NCBI RefSeq assembly: GCF_019127135.1
Contig: NZ_JAHOEA010000047.1
Coordinates: 1 to 26,940 of the forward strand
Reading direction: 5' to 3'
Source of the DNA: Segatella copri
GTDB taxonomy: Bacteria > Bacteroidota > Bacteroidia > Bacteroidales > Bacteroidaceae
Length of the DNA: 26,940 bases
In this document: piece by piece, positions 15,728-23,892 of the stretch
Layout: the number at the start of each line of letters is the position of its first letter
Numbering within the stretch: position 1 is the stretch's first letter
Position numbers and translations under genes: made by a program
The notes under the pieces: model-generated
What the model was told of the DNA's origin: nothing
The model's input: only the letters and a program-made list of their open reading frames with translations
The model's database searches: none

Positions 15728-17827
15728 ATGAAGCATGCTCATTCCATAACATCCCTCTTGTTGAAACTGTTTCTCGTAGGCAGCTCCCAAATCTTCTGTG
15801 CCTTATGGGCTCAAGCCCAATCTTTCTCTCTTTCAGAACAGGGCGCCGCGCCTGAAGATTCTCTTTCCGCTTCGCCCCCTTGGCAGCAACTGCTGTCCTA
15901 CCTTTCTTCATCCGAAGATTTCGAGCATGTAGCCTGGCAGGACTATGAAGAAGATTTGGAGGAGATGGCGCAGCATCCCGTCAATCTGAATACGGCAACG
16001 AGAGAAGAACTGGAGCGCATGCCGTTTCTTACCGCATCACAGGTAGAAGACATCCTGTTCTATATCTACCGCTATGGCCAGCTGAAGAGTATGAGCGAGC
16101 TTACCCTGATAAGCAGTATCGGCTGGTATCAGCGCCAGCTGATGAGTTGTTTCTTCTATGTGGCCGATGACGGGAGCAAGCCGGCTTTCCCCAGTCTTAA
16201 AAACATCGCCCAGTATGGCAAGCACGAAGTGATGGGCATGCTGAAGGTTCCTTTTTATGAGCGCAAGGGCGATGCAAGCGGAACCGACGGTTATCTGGGT
16301 TATCCTTACAAGCACGGACTGCGCTACCAGTTTCGCTACGGCAATTCCGTCAAGCTGGGATTCGTTGCTTCTCAGGATGCCGGCGAACCATTCTTCGGAG
16401 GCAGGAACACGATGGGTTACGACTTCTATTCCTTCTATCTTCAGGTAAAGAACCTGGGCAGATGGAAGAATATCACCCTGGGCAGATACAGACTGAATGC
16501 AGGATTAGGACTGATACTCAATAATGATTTCGGCTTCGGCAAACTCTCAGCCTTAACCTCCTTGGGCAGATCATCTTCCTGCATCATCCGCGGTCATTCC
16601 TCCCGTTCTTCAGCTAATTATCTGCAAGGCGCCGCAGCCACCTATACCTTATTAAAAGGACTGGAACTGACCGGTTTTCTTTCTTATCGCCAGATAGATG
16701 CTACGCTTTCTGCTGACGGCGGGGGCATCAAGACCATTCTGAAGACCGGTTTGCATCGCACGGTGAATGAGATTGCCAAGCAGAAGATAGCATCCAATAC
16801 ACTTGTGGGAGGCAATATCAGTTACAAGCGTCAGGGCTGGCACATCGGAGGTACAGCCTTTTATACCTCTTTCTCCCTGCCGCTCACGCCCAATAAAAGC
16901 CAGCTTTACAAGCGTTTTGCTCCAGAGGGGAATGCCTTCTGGAATGCCAGTATCAGCTATGGTTATATCTCCCATCGCCTCACCCTCTCTGGCGAGACGG
17001 CAACTGGCGATTGCGGTTCCATAGCCACGCTCAATGCAGCCTCCTATCTCTGTTCCGACCATTTCACGCTCATGGCTCTCCACAGGTTCTATTCTGCCCG
17101 TTACTATTCTCTCTTCAGCAACAGCTTTTCCGAGGGGAGCGATGTGCAGGATGAAAACGGCGTATATCTGGGCTTTACCTGGATTCCTGCCCATCATTGG
17201 AGCATCACAGCCTACAGCGATTTCGCCTATTTTGCCTGGCCTAAGTATCAGACCAGGGAGAGCACACAGAGTTGGGATAATCTGGTGAATATTCTCTTCC
17301 AGCCCTCAAGAGTGCTGACGGTAGGAGGAAGGTTCCGTTATAAGGATAAGGCGGGAACCACGACTGGCCGTCTGCGTCTCTATGCCACAATATCCCAAAA
17401 ACGATGGAGCGCCAAAACCAGTTTAGACTATACGATGAGCCAGGCGGAAAGCACGATGACGAATGAGGGCGATGAACTTAGTAAAGGCTATATGGTGAGC
17501 GAGCATATAGGATGGGAATGGAAATGGAAGAAGCAGTTGAAAGGAACGTTGAGAGGCTGCCTGGGCTATTTCCATACTTCCGATTTCGCCTCCCGTATCT
17601 ATGCTTATGAGCCTGGTCTGCTCTATCAGATGAGTTTCGGCAGCTACTACGGCGAGGGCATCCGTTACGCCTTGGTGGCACGCTCAGAGATAGGTTCCCA
17701 TCTGCTGCTTATCGCCAAATTGGGTACAACCGATTATTTCGACCGCTCTCACATCTCTTCAGGTTTGCAGGAAATCTCCCGCTCTTCGCAAACCGATCTG
17801 GAGATACAGGTAAAGTGGAAATGGTAA
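15728..17827 (+). CDS. Exported helix-hairpin-helix protein with predicted outer-membrane beta-barrel
   Basis: A 699-residue protein. A long signal sequence ends near residue 31 (WAQAQS). Residues about 85-130 are a ComEA-like helix-hairpin-helix domain (VNLNTATREELERMPFLT, then the second hairpin ending SELTLI), a fold that normally binds DNA. From about 190 to the end the sequence alternates in the manner of beta-strands, is rich in Tyr, Trp, Gly and Ser, and closes with KVKWKW-type aromatic ending (VKWKW), as in outer-membrane barrels. A DNA-uptake or DNA-binding envelope role is tempting, but HHH can also bind protein. Neighbours are a divergent DUF4294 gene and a GT2 gene 115 bp downstream with its own promoter. 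Confidence 0.82.
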   Translation: MKHAHSITSLLLKLFLVGSSQIFCALWAQAQSFSLSEQGAAPEDSLSASPPWQQLLSYLSSSEDFEHVAWQDYEEDLEEMAQHPVNLNTATREELERMPFLTASQVEDILFYIYRYGQLKSMSELTLISSIGWYQRQLMSCFFYVADDGSKPAFPSLKNIAQYGKHEVMGMLKVPFYERKGDASGTDGYLGYPYKHGLRYQFRYGNSVKLGFVASQDAGEPFFGGRNTMGYDFYSFYLQVKNLGRWKNITLGRYRLNAGLGLILNNDFGFGKLSALTSLGRSSSCIIRGHSSRSSANYLQGAAATYTLLKGLELTGFLSYRQIDATLSADGGGIKTILKTGLHRTVNEIAKQKIASNTLVGGNISYKRQGWHIGGTAFYTSFSLPLTPNKSQLYKRFAPEGNAFWNASISYGYISHRLTLSGETATGDCGSIATLNAASYLCSDHFTLMALHRFYSARYYSLFSNSFSEGSDVQDENGVYLGFTWIPAHHWSITAYSDFAYFAWPKYQTRESTQSWDNLVNILFQPSRVLTVGGRFRYKDKAGTTTGRLRLYATISQKRWSAKTSLDYTMSQAESTMTNEGDELSKGYMVSEHIGWEWKWKKQLKGTLRGCLGYFHTSDFASRIYAYEPGLLYQMSFGSYYGEGIRYALVARSEIGSHLLLIAKLGTTDYFDRSHISSGLQEISRSSQTDLEIQVKWKW

Positions 17828-17885
17828 GAAAGAATGGAGAAAAACGGGAAATATATATCAAGAATAAAAAATATTAAACGTTTTT

Positions 17886-17917
17886 CTTGTTTAAATAGAA
17901 AAAATGAGTTACTTTTG
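17886..17917 (+). promoter_or_regulatory. Promoter of the GT2 gene
   Basis: TACTTTTG at 17910-17917 fits the -7 box, with CTTG 20 bp upstream at 17886-17889. The start codon is 25 bp downstream. A weak hairpin (AGAAAAACG at 17838-17846 and CGTTTTTCT at 17879-17887) just before it may end the upstream transcript. Confidence 0.6.
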
Positions 17918-17942
17918 CATCTGAATAAATACTGGCTTACAA

Positions 17943-18872
17943 ATGAAGATATTGATAGTTATCCCTTGTTATAACGAGGAAGAAGTGCTGCCTAAGACCT
18001 TAGATGTGCTGGGGGCATTGATCAGAAAGATTAAGAAAGAGACTGATGCCGACACAGAACTGCTGCTTGTCGACGATGGCAGTCGTGACCATACTTGGCA
18101 GATGATTTCGGATGCTGCCAAGGAACATGGGTATGTGCATGGCATTAAGCTGTCGCATAACCGAGGCCATCAGAATGCGCTCTGGGCAGGTATGGAAGCT
18201 GCGGTAGACCATTGTGATGCGATGGTAAGTATCGATGCCGACCTGCAGGACGATGAGAATGTAATCATCGATATGGTGCGCCAGGTGCAGGAAGACAAGG
18301 ATATCATCTATGGTGTGCGCAAGGAGCGTAAGACCGATACCTTCTTCAAGCGCTTTACCGCCCAGGCTTTTTATAAGCTGATGCAGAGTGTGGATAAGGA
18401 GACGGTTTACAATCATGCCGATTTCCGCATGATGACCAACCGCACCCTAAAGGCGCTGATGCAGTATTCTGAGCGCAATCTCTTCCTTAGAGCCATCGTA
18501 CGCCAGTTGGGCTTCCGGGAGGGATTCGTCTATTACGACCGAAAGGCTCGTGAGGCTGGTGAGAGCAAGTATCCGTTTACCAAGATGCTGAGTTTCAGCA
18601 TAGATGGCATCACTTCGTTCTCCGTAGCACCTCTTCGGTTTATCACCTTCCTGGGGCTGGCGATGACTTTGGTGGCAGTCATCATGATTATCTTTGCCTT
18701 GGTAGAATATTTCCAGGGCAAGACCATCCAGGGCTGGACCTCCATGCTTGTTTCCATGTGGTTTATTGGAGGCATCATCACCACGGGTGTAGGCATCACG
18801 GGTGTTTATATCGGCAAGATTTATACCGAGGTGAAGCGTCGCCCACGATACTTCATAGAAGAAAGAGTATAA
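17943..18872 (+). CDS. Polyprenyl-phosphate glycosyltransferase, GT2 (GtrB/DPM1-like)
   Basis: A 309-residue enzyme that would transfer a sugar from a nucleotide donor to undecaprenyl phosphate at the inner face of the cytoplasmic membrane. The GT-A domain begins at residue 1 (IVIPCYNEEEVLPKTL), with the nucleotide motif VDDGSRDHT at about 42-50 and the metal motif DADLQDD at about 98-104. Two membrane helices at about 230-255 and 265-292 anchor it, and a conserved basic tail (KRRPRYFIEERV) follows. This is the GtrB/DPM1-like arrangement. Lipid-linked sugars of this kind feed GT-C enzymes in the periplasm, and a convergent ArnT-like GT-C gene is next door. The sugar is unknown. Confidence 0.92.
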   Translation: MKILIVIPCYNEEEVLPKTLDVLGALIRKIKKETDADTELLLVDDGSRDHTWQMISDAAKEHGYVHGIKLSHNRGHQNALWAGMEAAVDHCDAMVSIDADLQDDENVIIDMVRQVQEDKDIIYGVRKERKTDTFFKRFTAQAFYKLMQSVDKETVYNHADFRMMTNRTLKALMQYSERNLFLRAIVRQLGFREGFVYYDRKAREAGESKYPFTKMLSFSIDGITSFSVAPLRFITFLGLAMTLVAVIMIIFALVEYFQGKTIQGWTSMLVSMWFIGGIITTGVGITGVYIGKIYTEVKRRPRYFIEERV

Positions 18873-18914
18873 TCTTATCGAAGAAAGAAAATAAGAAGAA
18901 TATCAATTTGATAG

Positions 18915-18961
18915 ATACAAAAATAGCATCGGTACTTATAATCCCGATGCTATTTTTGTAT
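18915..18961. terminator. Bidirectional terminator between GT2 and ArnT-like genes
   Basis: An 18-bp stem (18915-18932 with 18944-18961) contains a five-A run on the left arm and a five-T run on the right arm, so it can work for both convergent genes. Confidence 0.88.
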
Positions 18962-18993
18962 CTAATCACTAATAATTAATCACTATTCACTAA

Positions 18994-20700
18994 TCATTTG
19001 TTAAGTGCAATATTGGCACTAGTCTTCACGAATCGGTAGAAACCTACCTTGTTGTGCCATTCTACCGTCTTTCTTACTTCCCAAACCTTCTGGAAGGTGT
19101 AGTCCTTGCCGAATTTCTCAAGGAAATCAGGCATGTCTTCTTCCGGAATCATCAGCACGCCATCCTGTGGCAATACCTTGTCAAACTGTTGGATCTTATC
19201 GCCCAGATAGAAGTTGAGGCTGAAGAAATGCAGCATATCTACCGACATATAAGAATAGAGTTTGCTGGTATCAAACTTCTTCTCGATAACCGGCGCCAGA
19301 TGCTTATCTGCCTTCGTGTTGAGTACAGACGGCTGCAGACTGGAGTCGAGCATCAGGAAGAGCCCCACGATGGTGGCTAGAGTATATGAAACAATATTGC
19401 CTGAATTCTTCTTCTTGAGTGCCCGGAAGATGAGGTAAACTCCCTCCAAAGTGATAACCATAAAGATGCTGCATGGGATGAGCAAATCGTTGTTTTCGAG
19501 CGCATGGAGCATGGCGATGTTGTCTATGGCATGCTTGCCGTGGAAGATGCTTTCTGGCACCCATCCTTTTTTTACCACCAGCAGGGCGATATTGAGAATC
19601 AGGGTTATCGCAGCAATCACTCCGGCATAAACCTTCAAGGCTCCCATCTTCTCCTTCATCATCCAAACGATGTATTCGGCGATGAGATAGGCCATGAATG
19701 GATAGCATGGCAGCAGATAAACGCTGCGCTTGCTCTTTGGGATGCAGTAGAAGAAGAGTACCAGGAGGAAAGCGAGCCAGGTGAACACCTGCAGCGGAGT
19801 AGCCTTCTTCGCATTCTCAAGGAAACGGGTCTTCGAGAACTTCTTCCATGGCAGAATGAAGAGCGAGAACAATAATAATAAGGTGTAAGGCAACCAGCCC
19901 GTGATGAGCGTGAGAAGGTTGTACCACGCTGGGTTCTCGTGCGATTCGTATGCCATCTTGCCCATGAATCGGTCGATGTTCTCTTCCTTCACCAGGCGCA
20001 GGAATTCGTCGCCGCCTTGCAGATAGGCTGCATAATACCAGCAGAAAGGAATAACGAGCGAGAGCAGGGCGGTTAGAGCCATGCGCCATACGATGCCCCA
20101 GAAGTTCTCACGTTGGGTAAGCATGAATACGCCCATCACAAAGCAAGGCAGAATGATGCCCACAGGACCTTTGGTAAGCGTAGCGCCATTCATGCAGAGG
20201 ATAGCGAGCCAAGGCAACTGGTGCTTTCCTTTCTCCCACCAGCGGTAGAGCAGATACATGGCTCCCACCATAAAGGCGGTGTTCACCATATCTACACGGC
20301 AGTTCATACCCGCACGGTGCACCTCGAAGGCGGTGAGCGTGAGGATGGCTGCGATGAGGCTGGTTGGGGCATTCTTGCGCTTGGCATAGAACACGAAACC
20401 GCCGATGGTCATCAATACCAGCGATACGGCAGATGGCAGGCGGGAGGTGTACTCATTCACATGGCCGATGAAGAGGCTGAAGAAGGCGATGCACCAGTGG
20501 AAGAATGGCGGTTTGTAAGGGATATCACCTCCGTTGTTGATAGGCAGAATCCAGTTGCCATGTTCCAGCATGGTGTAGGCAACCACCGCTTCGCGCGGCT
20601 CTCCCTTGGTATTGAAATCTGTGAGTCCGAGGAACGGAATCATCATCACGATAGCCAGGATGATGATGAGCCATAGGGCTTTGTTGTACTTGATGTTCAT
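18994..20700 (-). CDS. ArnT-like GT-C glycosyltransferase (PMT/GT83 type)
   Basis: A 568-residue polytopic membrane enzyme. The first large periplasmic loop has the ArnT/PMT signature: GEPREAVVA at residues 33-41, GNWILP at 48-53, and YKPPFFHW at 62-69. About a dozen hydrophobic helices follow to residue about 450, then a smaller C-terminal soluble region. Such enzymes take a sugar from an undecaprenyl-phosphate carrier and place it on lipid A or another acceptor on the periplasmic side. The convergent GT2 gene could make its donor. Whether the sugar is an aminoarabinose, as in true ArnT, cannot be judged: no aminoarabinose-synthesis genes are in the window. A TAACTTTG -7 box on the minus strand (complement of 20735-20742) lies 35 bp upstream of the start. 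Confidence 0.9.
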   Translation of the reverse strand: MNIKYNKALWLIIILAIVMMIPFLGLTDFNTKGEPREAVVAYTMLEHGNWILPINNGGDIPYKPPFFHWCIAFFSLFIGHVNEYTSRLPSAVSLVLMTIGGFVFYAKRKNAPTSLIAAILTLTAFEVHRAGMNCRVDMVNTAFMVGAMYLLYRWWEKGKHQLPWLAILCMNGATLTKGPVGIILPCFVMGVFMLTQRENFWGIVWRMALTALLSLVIPFCWYYAAYLQGGDEFLRLVKEENIDRFMGKMAYESHENPAWYNLLTLITGWLPYTLLLLFSLFILPWKKFSKTRFLENAKKATPLQVFTWLAFLLVLFFYCIPKSKRSVYLLPCYPFMAYLIAEYIVWMMKEKMGALKVYAGVIAAITLILNIALLVVKKGWVPESIFHGKHAIDNIAMLHALENNDLLIPCSIFMVITLEGVYLIFRALKKKNSGNIVSYTLATIVGLFLMLDSSLQPSVLNTKADKHLAPVIEKKFDTSKLYSYMSVDMLHFFSLNFYLGDKIQQFDKVLPQDGVLMIPEEDMPDFLEKFGKDYTFQKVWEVRKTVEWHNKVGFYRFVKTSANIALNK

Positions 20701-20734
20701 GTCTTATCGAAGTCTTATTATATGATTTTGGCTG

Positions 20735-20742
20735 CAAAGTTA
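20735..20742 (-). promoter_or_regulatory. -7 box of the ArnT-like gene
   Basis: The complement of CAAAGTTA is TAACTTTG, a full TAnnTTTG match on the minus strand. No good -33 element is visible at the usual spacing. Confidence 0.5.
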
Positions 20743-20782
20743 CATATAATTATTTGTTTATAGACAGAATAAGGCCGGAAAT

Positions 20783-20815
20783 TTTGCTTTTATTGGGATA
20801 TAATTATTAACTTTG
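20783..20815 (+). promoter_or_regulatory. Promoter of the LTA-synthase-like gene
   Basis: TTTG at 20783-20786 and TAACTTTG at 20808-20815 are 21 bp apart, and the start codon is 27 bp downstream. Confidence 0.7.
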
Positions 20816-20841
20816 CACCCGATTTCTAAAGTAGAATAAAA

Positions 20842-22803
20842 ATGAAACGATATTTTAAGGCTTTTGGGTATCTCCTTTCGGTGCATGTATTGGCATTGCT
20901 GGTGATGACTCTGTTCAGATTGGTAGAATTCATCGCCCTGCATGGCATGATTGTAGATGTAGAGGCGAGTAGGGTAATGGCGTTTGTCAAGGGTGTATGG
21001 TTTGACAATGTCATAGCTTGTTATATTTCGGTATTGCCTGTGGCTGTGCTCCTGATAGCAGCCAGCCTGGGGTGGTGTCATCGCCGTTTGCTGCGTGGCA
21101 TCAACATCTGGTATGCGGCATGGTTTGCCATCGCCTTCATGCCTTCGGCAGCCAATACTCCTTATTTCCAGTATTTCTTCAAGAACATCAATTCCAGCAT
21201 CTTCGGATGGTTCGGCTATGTGGCCACCACATCGGGCATGCTCTTGCAGGAGTCTTCCTACTGGCTCTATATCGCCCTCTATTTCGTGTTTACGGGGGCG
21301 TTTATCTATGCGCTCGTCCGTCTGCGCCGCTACTTCGAGGGGCTTTTCCTTCTGCCTAAGGACAATATGCACCTGATGCTGGTTGTCAGCCGTTTTCTTA
21401 TTTCTGCTGTGATGATAGGTGCCTGCCTCTTCGGCATCCGTGGCAGAATGGGCTATAATCCTATCAAGGTGAGCCAGGCTTACTATTGCGAGGATTCTTT
21501 CCTCAACCAGCTCGGCATCAATCCGGCATTCAATCTCCTTACTTCTGCGCTCGACGATATGCGCAAGGAGAACAAGGAGTTGCATCTCATGCCATACGCT
21601 GAGGCTATTACGAATACCCGCCAGTGGCTGGGTATCACGGGAAAGGTGGATAGCACGAATATTCTGAAGCGTGAGGTGGTGAACGATTCCCTGATGATGA
21701 AGAGGGGTCAATCTCCTGCGAAGAAGAATCATCCTAACGTGGTGGTGATACTGATGGAGTCGATGTCGGCAAACCTGTTGGCTACTTTCGGCAATCAGCA
21801 GCCGCTCACCCCAACGCTCGATTCGCTCTATCATCATTCCCTGGCGTTCACCCACTTTTATAGTGCCGGCATCCATACCAACCATGGCATGACGGCTACG
21901 CTCTACAGCTTCCCTGCTCTCATGTTCCGAAACCTGATGAAGGGAACGGTGACTCCACGCCGCAAGGGTATCGCCACGGTGTTGAAGAAGTATGGCTACG
22001 AGAACATGTTCTTCATGACTCACGAGGCACAGTATGACAACATGAAGGCTTTCTTCCAGACCAATGGCTACGATGACATCTTCTCTCAGGAGAACTATCC
22101 TAAGAGCGAGGTGGTGAACAGCTTTGGTGTGAGCGACCATTTCGAGATGGGCTACGCCCTCAACACCATCAACCAGAAGGCGAAGACGGGTAAGCCTTTC
22201 ATGGCTACCATCCTCACCGTGAGCAATCATCCGCCATATATCATTCCTGATTTCTTCAAGCCGAAGACCAAGGAGAAGGAAACACAGATTGTGGAGTATG
22301 CCGACTGGGCGATAGGCGACTTTCTGAAGAAGGCAAGTCGGGAGCCTTGGTATAAGAACACGATATTCGTGATTCAGGCAGACCATGGCAAGCTGGTGGG
22401 TAAGAGCGAGGGCGAGTTGCCGCAGTCTTACAACCATATTCCGCTCATCATCTTTGGTCCGGGTGTTCCGCAGCAGCAGTATGCGGGCTTGGGCATGCAG
22501 GTGGATGTGATGCCTACGCTTTTCGGCTTGATGAATCTGAATTATGAGTACGAGGGCTTCGGTGTGGATCTGCTGAAGCAGCAGCGCCCGATGGTATTCT
22601 ATTCGGCAGATAACCAGATTGTGGCAAGAGATCATCAGCGTTGCTACATCTATAATCCGTCGATGAACCGCAGTTTCTGCTATGATGTGTTGCCGAATGG
22701 CAATCTGAAGGAAAACAAGCAGGAGTCTAAGTTCCAGGATTTGAAGAACTATGTGTTCTCGAATATCCAGGCAGCGGAGTATATTGAGCGACATCGGCAA
22801 TAA
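20842..22803 (+). CDS. LTA-synthase/sulfatase-fold envelope phosphotransferase
   Basis: A 653-residue inner-membrane protein of the lipoteichoic-acid-synthase family (alkaline phosphatase superfamily). Five hydrophobic helices occupy about residues 8-200. The extracytoplasmic catalytic domain starts at about 297: VVVILMESMSAN with metal ligand Glu306, HTNHGMTATL with Thr346 as the probable nucleophile, SNHPPY with His463, and QADHGK with Asp514 and His515. In Gram-negative bacteria such proteins move phosphoglycerol, phosphoethanolamine or similar head groups onto envelope glycans or lipids, so teichoic acid itself is not implied. It is divergent from the ArnT-like gene, which suggests a shared envelope theme. 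A 680-residue reading frame on the opposite strand is a shadow of its codon use. Confidence 0.9.
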   Translation: MKRYFKAFGYLLSVHVLALLVMTLFRLVEFIALHGMIVDVEASRVMAFVKGVWFDNVIACYISVLPVAVLLIAASLGWCHRRLLRGINIWYAAWFAIAFMPSAANTPYFQYFFKNINSSIFGWFGYVATTSGMLLQESSYWLYIALYFVFTGAFIYALVRLRRYFEGLFLLPKDNMHLMLVVSRFLISAVMIGACLFGIRGRMGYNPIKVSQAYYCEDSFLNQLGINPAFNLLTSALDDMRKENKELHLMPYAEAITNTRQWLGITGKVDSTNILKREVVNDSLMMKRGQSPAKKNHPNVVVILMESMSANLLATFGNQQPLTPTLDSLYHHSLAFTHFYSAGIHTNHGMTATLYSFPALMFRNLMKGTVTPRRKGIATVLKKYGYENMFFMTHEAQYDNMKAFFQTNGYDDIFSQENYPKSEVVNSFGVSDHFEMGYALNTINQKAKTGKPFMATILTVSNHPPYIIPDFFKPKTKEKETQIVEYADWAIGDFLKKASREPWYKNTIFVIQADHGKLVGKSEGELPQSYNHIPLIIFGPGVPQQQYAGLGMQVDVMPTLFGLMNLNYEYEGFGVDLLKQQRPMVFYSADNQIVARDHQRCYIYNPSMNRSFCYDVLPNGNLKENKQESKFQDLKNYVFSNIQAAEYIERHRQ

Positions 22804-22826
22804 AAAAACGATATTATCAGAAGCAG

Positions 22827-22865
22827 TAATCCCCCACCACGCTTTGGCTGCGTGATGGGGGATTA
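22827..22865 (+). terminator. Hairpin terminator after the LTA-synthase-like gene
   Basis: A 16-bp stem with one mismatch (22827-22842 with 22850-22865) lies 24 bp after the stop codon. The T-tract is not immediate (T-rich from about 22869), so termination may be less sharp. Confidence 0.75.
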
Positions 22866-23060
22866 ACTGTTTATATAGTTTTTCTATTCTTCAGGGACTT
22901 GAAGTTTATTCTCTGCAAAGTTACAAAATTATACCCAAAGGTATTATACCCTAGGGTATAATTTATGAAACTATATTTTTATCAGACGAAGAATCGCTGT
23001 TTCTGCAAAAAAAATGGCTTTAAACAACATTGTTTTAAACAACCTTGTTTAATTTATTTT
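22866..23060. promoter_or_regulatory. AT-rich gap with two groups of operator-like palindromes
   Basis: There is no credible gene here. On the minus strand TAACTTTG (complement of 22916-22923) is a -7 box with nothing but a terminator and antisense sequence downstream. ATTATACCC occurs at 22928-22936 and 22943-22951, the latter as half of a perfect 20-bp palindrome ATTATACCCTAGGGTATAAT at 22943-22962. At 23022-23035 and 23037-23050 are two palindromes AAACAAC(A/C)TTGTTT with a 15-bp period. Confidence 0.6.
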
Positions 23061-23074
23061 TTTTGCTATCTTTG
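23044..23074 (+). promoter_or_regulatory. Promoter under the tandem AAACAA-TTGTTT palindromes
   Basis: TATCTTTG at 23067-23074 is a -7 box, and CTTG at 23044-23047 is 19 bp upstream. The -33 element lies inside the second palindrome, so a bound dimer would mask it. Confidence 0.6.
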
Positions 23075-23150
23075 CAGAAGATTTGCTGCACTCGGCAATT
23101 TGAAAGCCAGCTTTCATTGCGCTCGTTTGCATTTTCTTTGCAGAAGAAAA
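23067..23150 (+). repeat. Diverged copy of the promoter-bearing repeat found at 8423-8580
   Basis: The same ordered blocks are present as in the 71-bp tandem repeat: TATCTTTGCAGAAGAT, GCTGCACTCGGCAA, a hairpin, then GCGCTCGTTTGCATT and a second TCTTTGCAGAAGA block. The period is about 66 bp because the hairpin is shorter. The hairpin bases differ (TTGAAAGC with GCTTTCA) but still pair. The second -7 box reads TTTCTTTG, so it has lost the conserved TA. Confidence 0.8.
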
Positions 23151-23183
23151 GTTGTATAGTATAAAATAAGGTAGTAATTATGA

Positions 23184-23816
23184 GAAAAAGTAAAGAAGCT
23201 CCGTAGCATATGGCAATTACAGAGCCATGTATCTTACTGCCTTTATGGAAGCAAAAAACACATGATGGAACAGATGTTCCAGAATGCCAGTTACCCATTC
23301 TATCGCTTTGGTGATTTCTTCTATCTGAACAAGATAAGCGAGAAAGACTGGGTGGAGTATATCTGTCAGCGTTTCGAATCTACCGGCAAGCATATTTCTG
23401 AAGAGCTGGCTCGAGAAATCTGTCAGGTAACAGATAGGTATTCCTCTTATGTACAGCAGTTGGCATGGTTTGTATGGCTGCGTGTACAGGATAATTCAGC
23501 TGCCACAGAAGAAGACTTGAAATATGGAATAGACCGGTTGCTGGATGCCTGCGAGCCCTTGTTTATTCAGCAGACCGAAGACCTTTCAGCCTATCAGATG
23601 AATTTCCTGCATGCCATCACTAATGGAGTACATACCGGTTTCACCCAGACGGCGATATTGGAAACCTATCGCCTGGGTACTGCTGCCAATGTAACCCGCC
23701 TCAAGAAGTCCTTGATGGTGAAAGATCTGATTACAATACCTGCTCCTAAGCATCTGGAAATGAGTGACCCCATTTTGGCGTTGTGGCTCAAGAGAAGAGT
23801 GTGGAAGGAATCATAA
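23184..23816 (+). pseudogene. N-terminally truncated ATP-binding protein (archaeal-type AAA ATPase, C-terminal part)
   Basis: The frame is open from 23184 and reads KKLRSIWQLQSHVSYCLYGS and then KKHMMEQMFQ, a stretch that in intact Bacteroidetes ATP-binding proteins follows the Walker B segment. The rest (PFYRFGDFFYL, then a helical region and a winged-helix-like end, QMNFLHAITNG to LKRRVWKES) is the normal C-terminal half. The Walker A/B half is missing. An upstream ATG at 23180 opens only a frame of eight codons (MRKSKEAP) before a stop in another frame. The first in-frame ATG is 23262, giving 184 residues. It sits straight after a promoter-bearing repeat, so it may still be transcribed. 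I read it as a deletion remnant. Confidence 0.75.
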
Positions 23817-23820
23817 ATGC

Positions 23821-23876
23821 AAAAAGCCCCTTCTGTATTCCAGGTATATGAAAACTTGGAAGGCTGAAGGGGCTTT
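23821..23876. terminator. Bidirectional terminator
   Basis: AAAAGCCCCTTC pairs with GAAGGGGCTTT at about 23866-23876, and an inner stem TTCCAGGT/ACTTGGAA extends it. A and T tracts on both sides let it serve the ATPase remnant and the convergent short ORF. Confidence 0.85.
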
Positions 23877-23892
23877 CTGATTTTATCTTTTC

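Noticed and set aside
20758..22800. A 680-codon open frame on the minus strand opposite the LTA-synthase-like gene
   Set aside because: It mirrors the whole plus-strand gene, which has intact catalytic motifs and a promoter. Its predicted protein is His/Arg/Ile-rich and low in recognisable motifs, as expected for an antisense shadow.
22965..23298. Short frames (cysteine-rich 64-codon plus-strand and 87-codon minus-strand) around 23.0-23.3 kb
   Set aside because: Both run through the promoter palindromes and the repeat element and lack a plausible start context.
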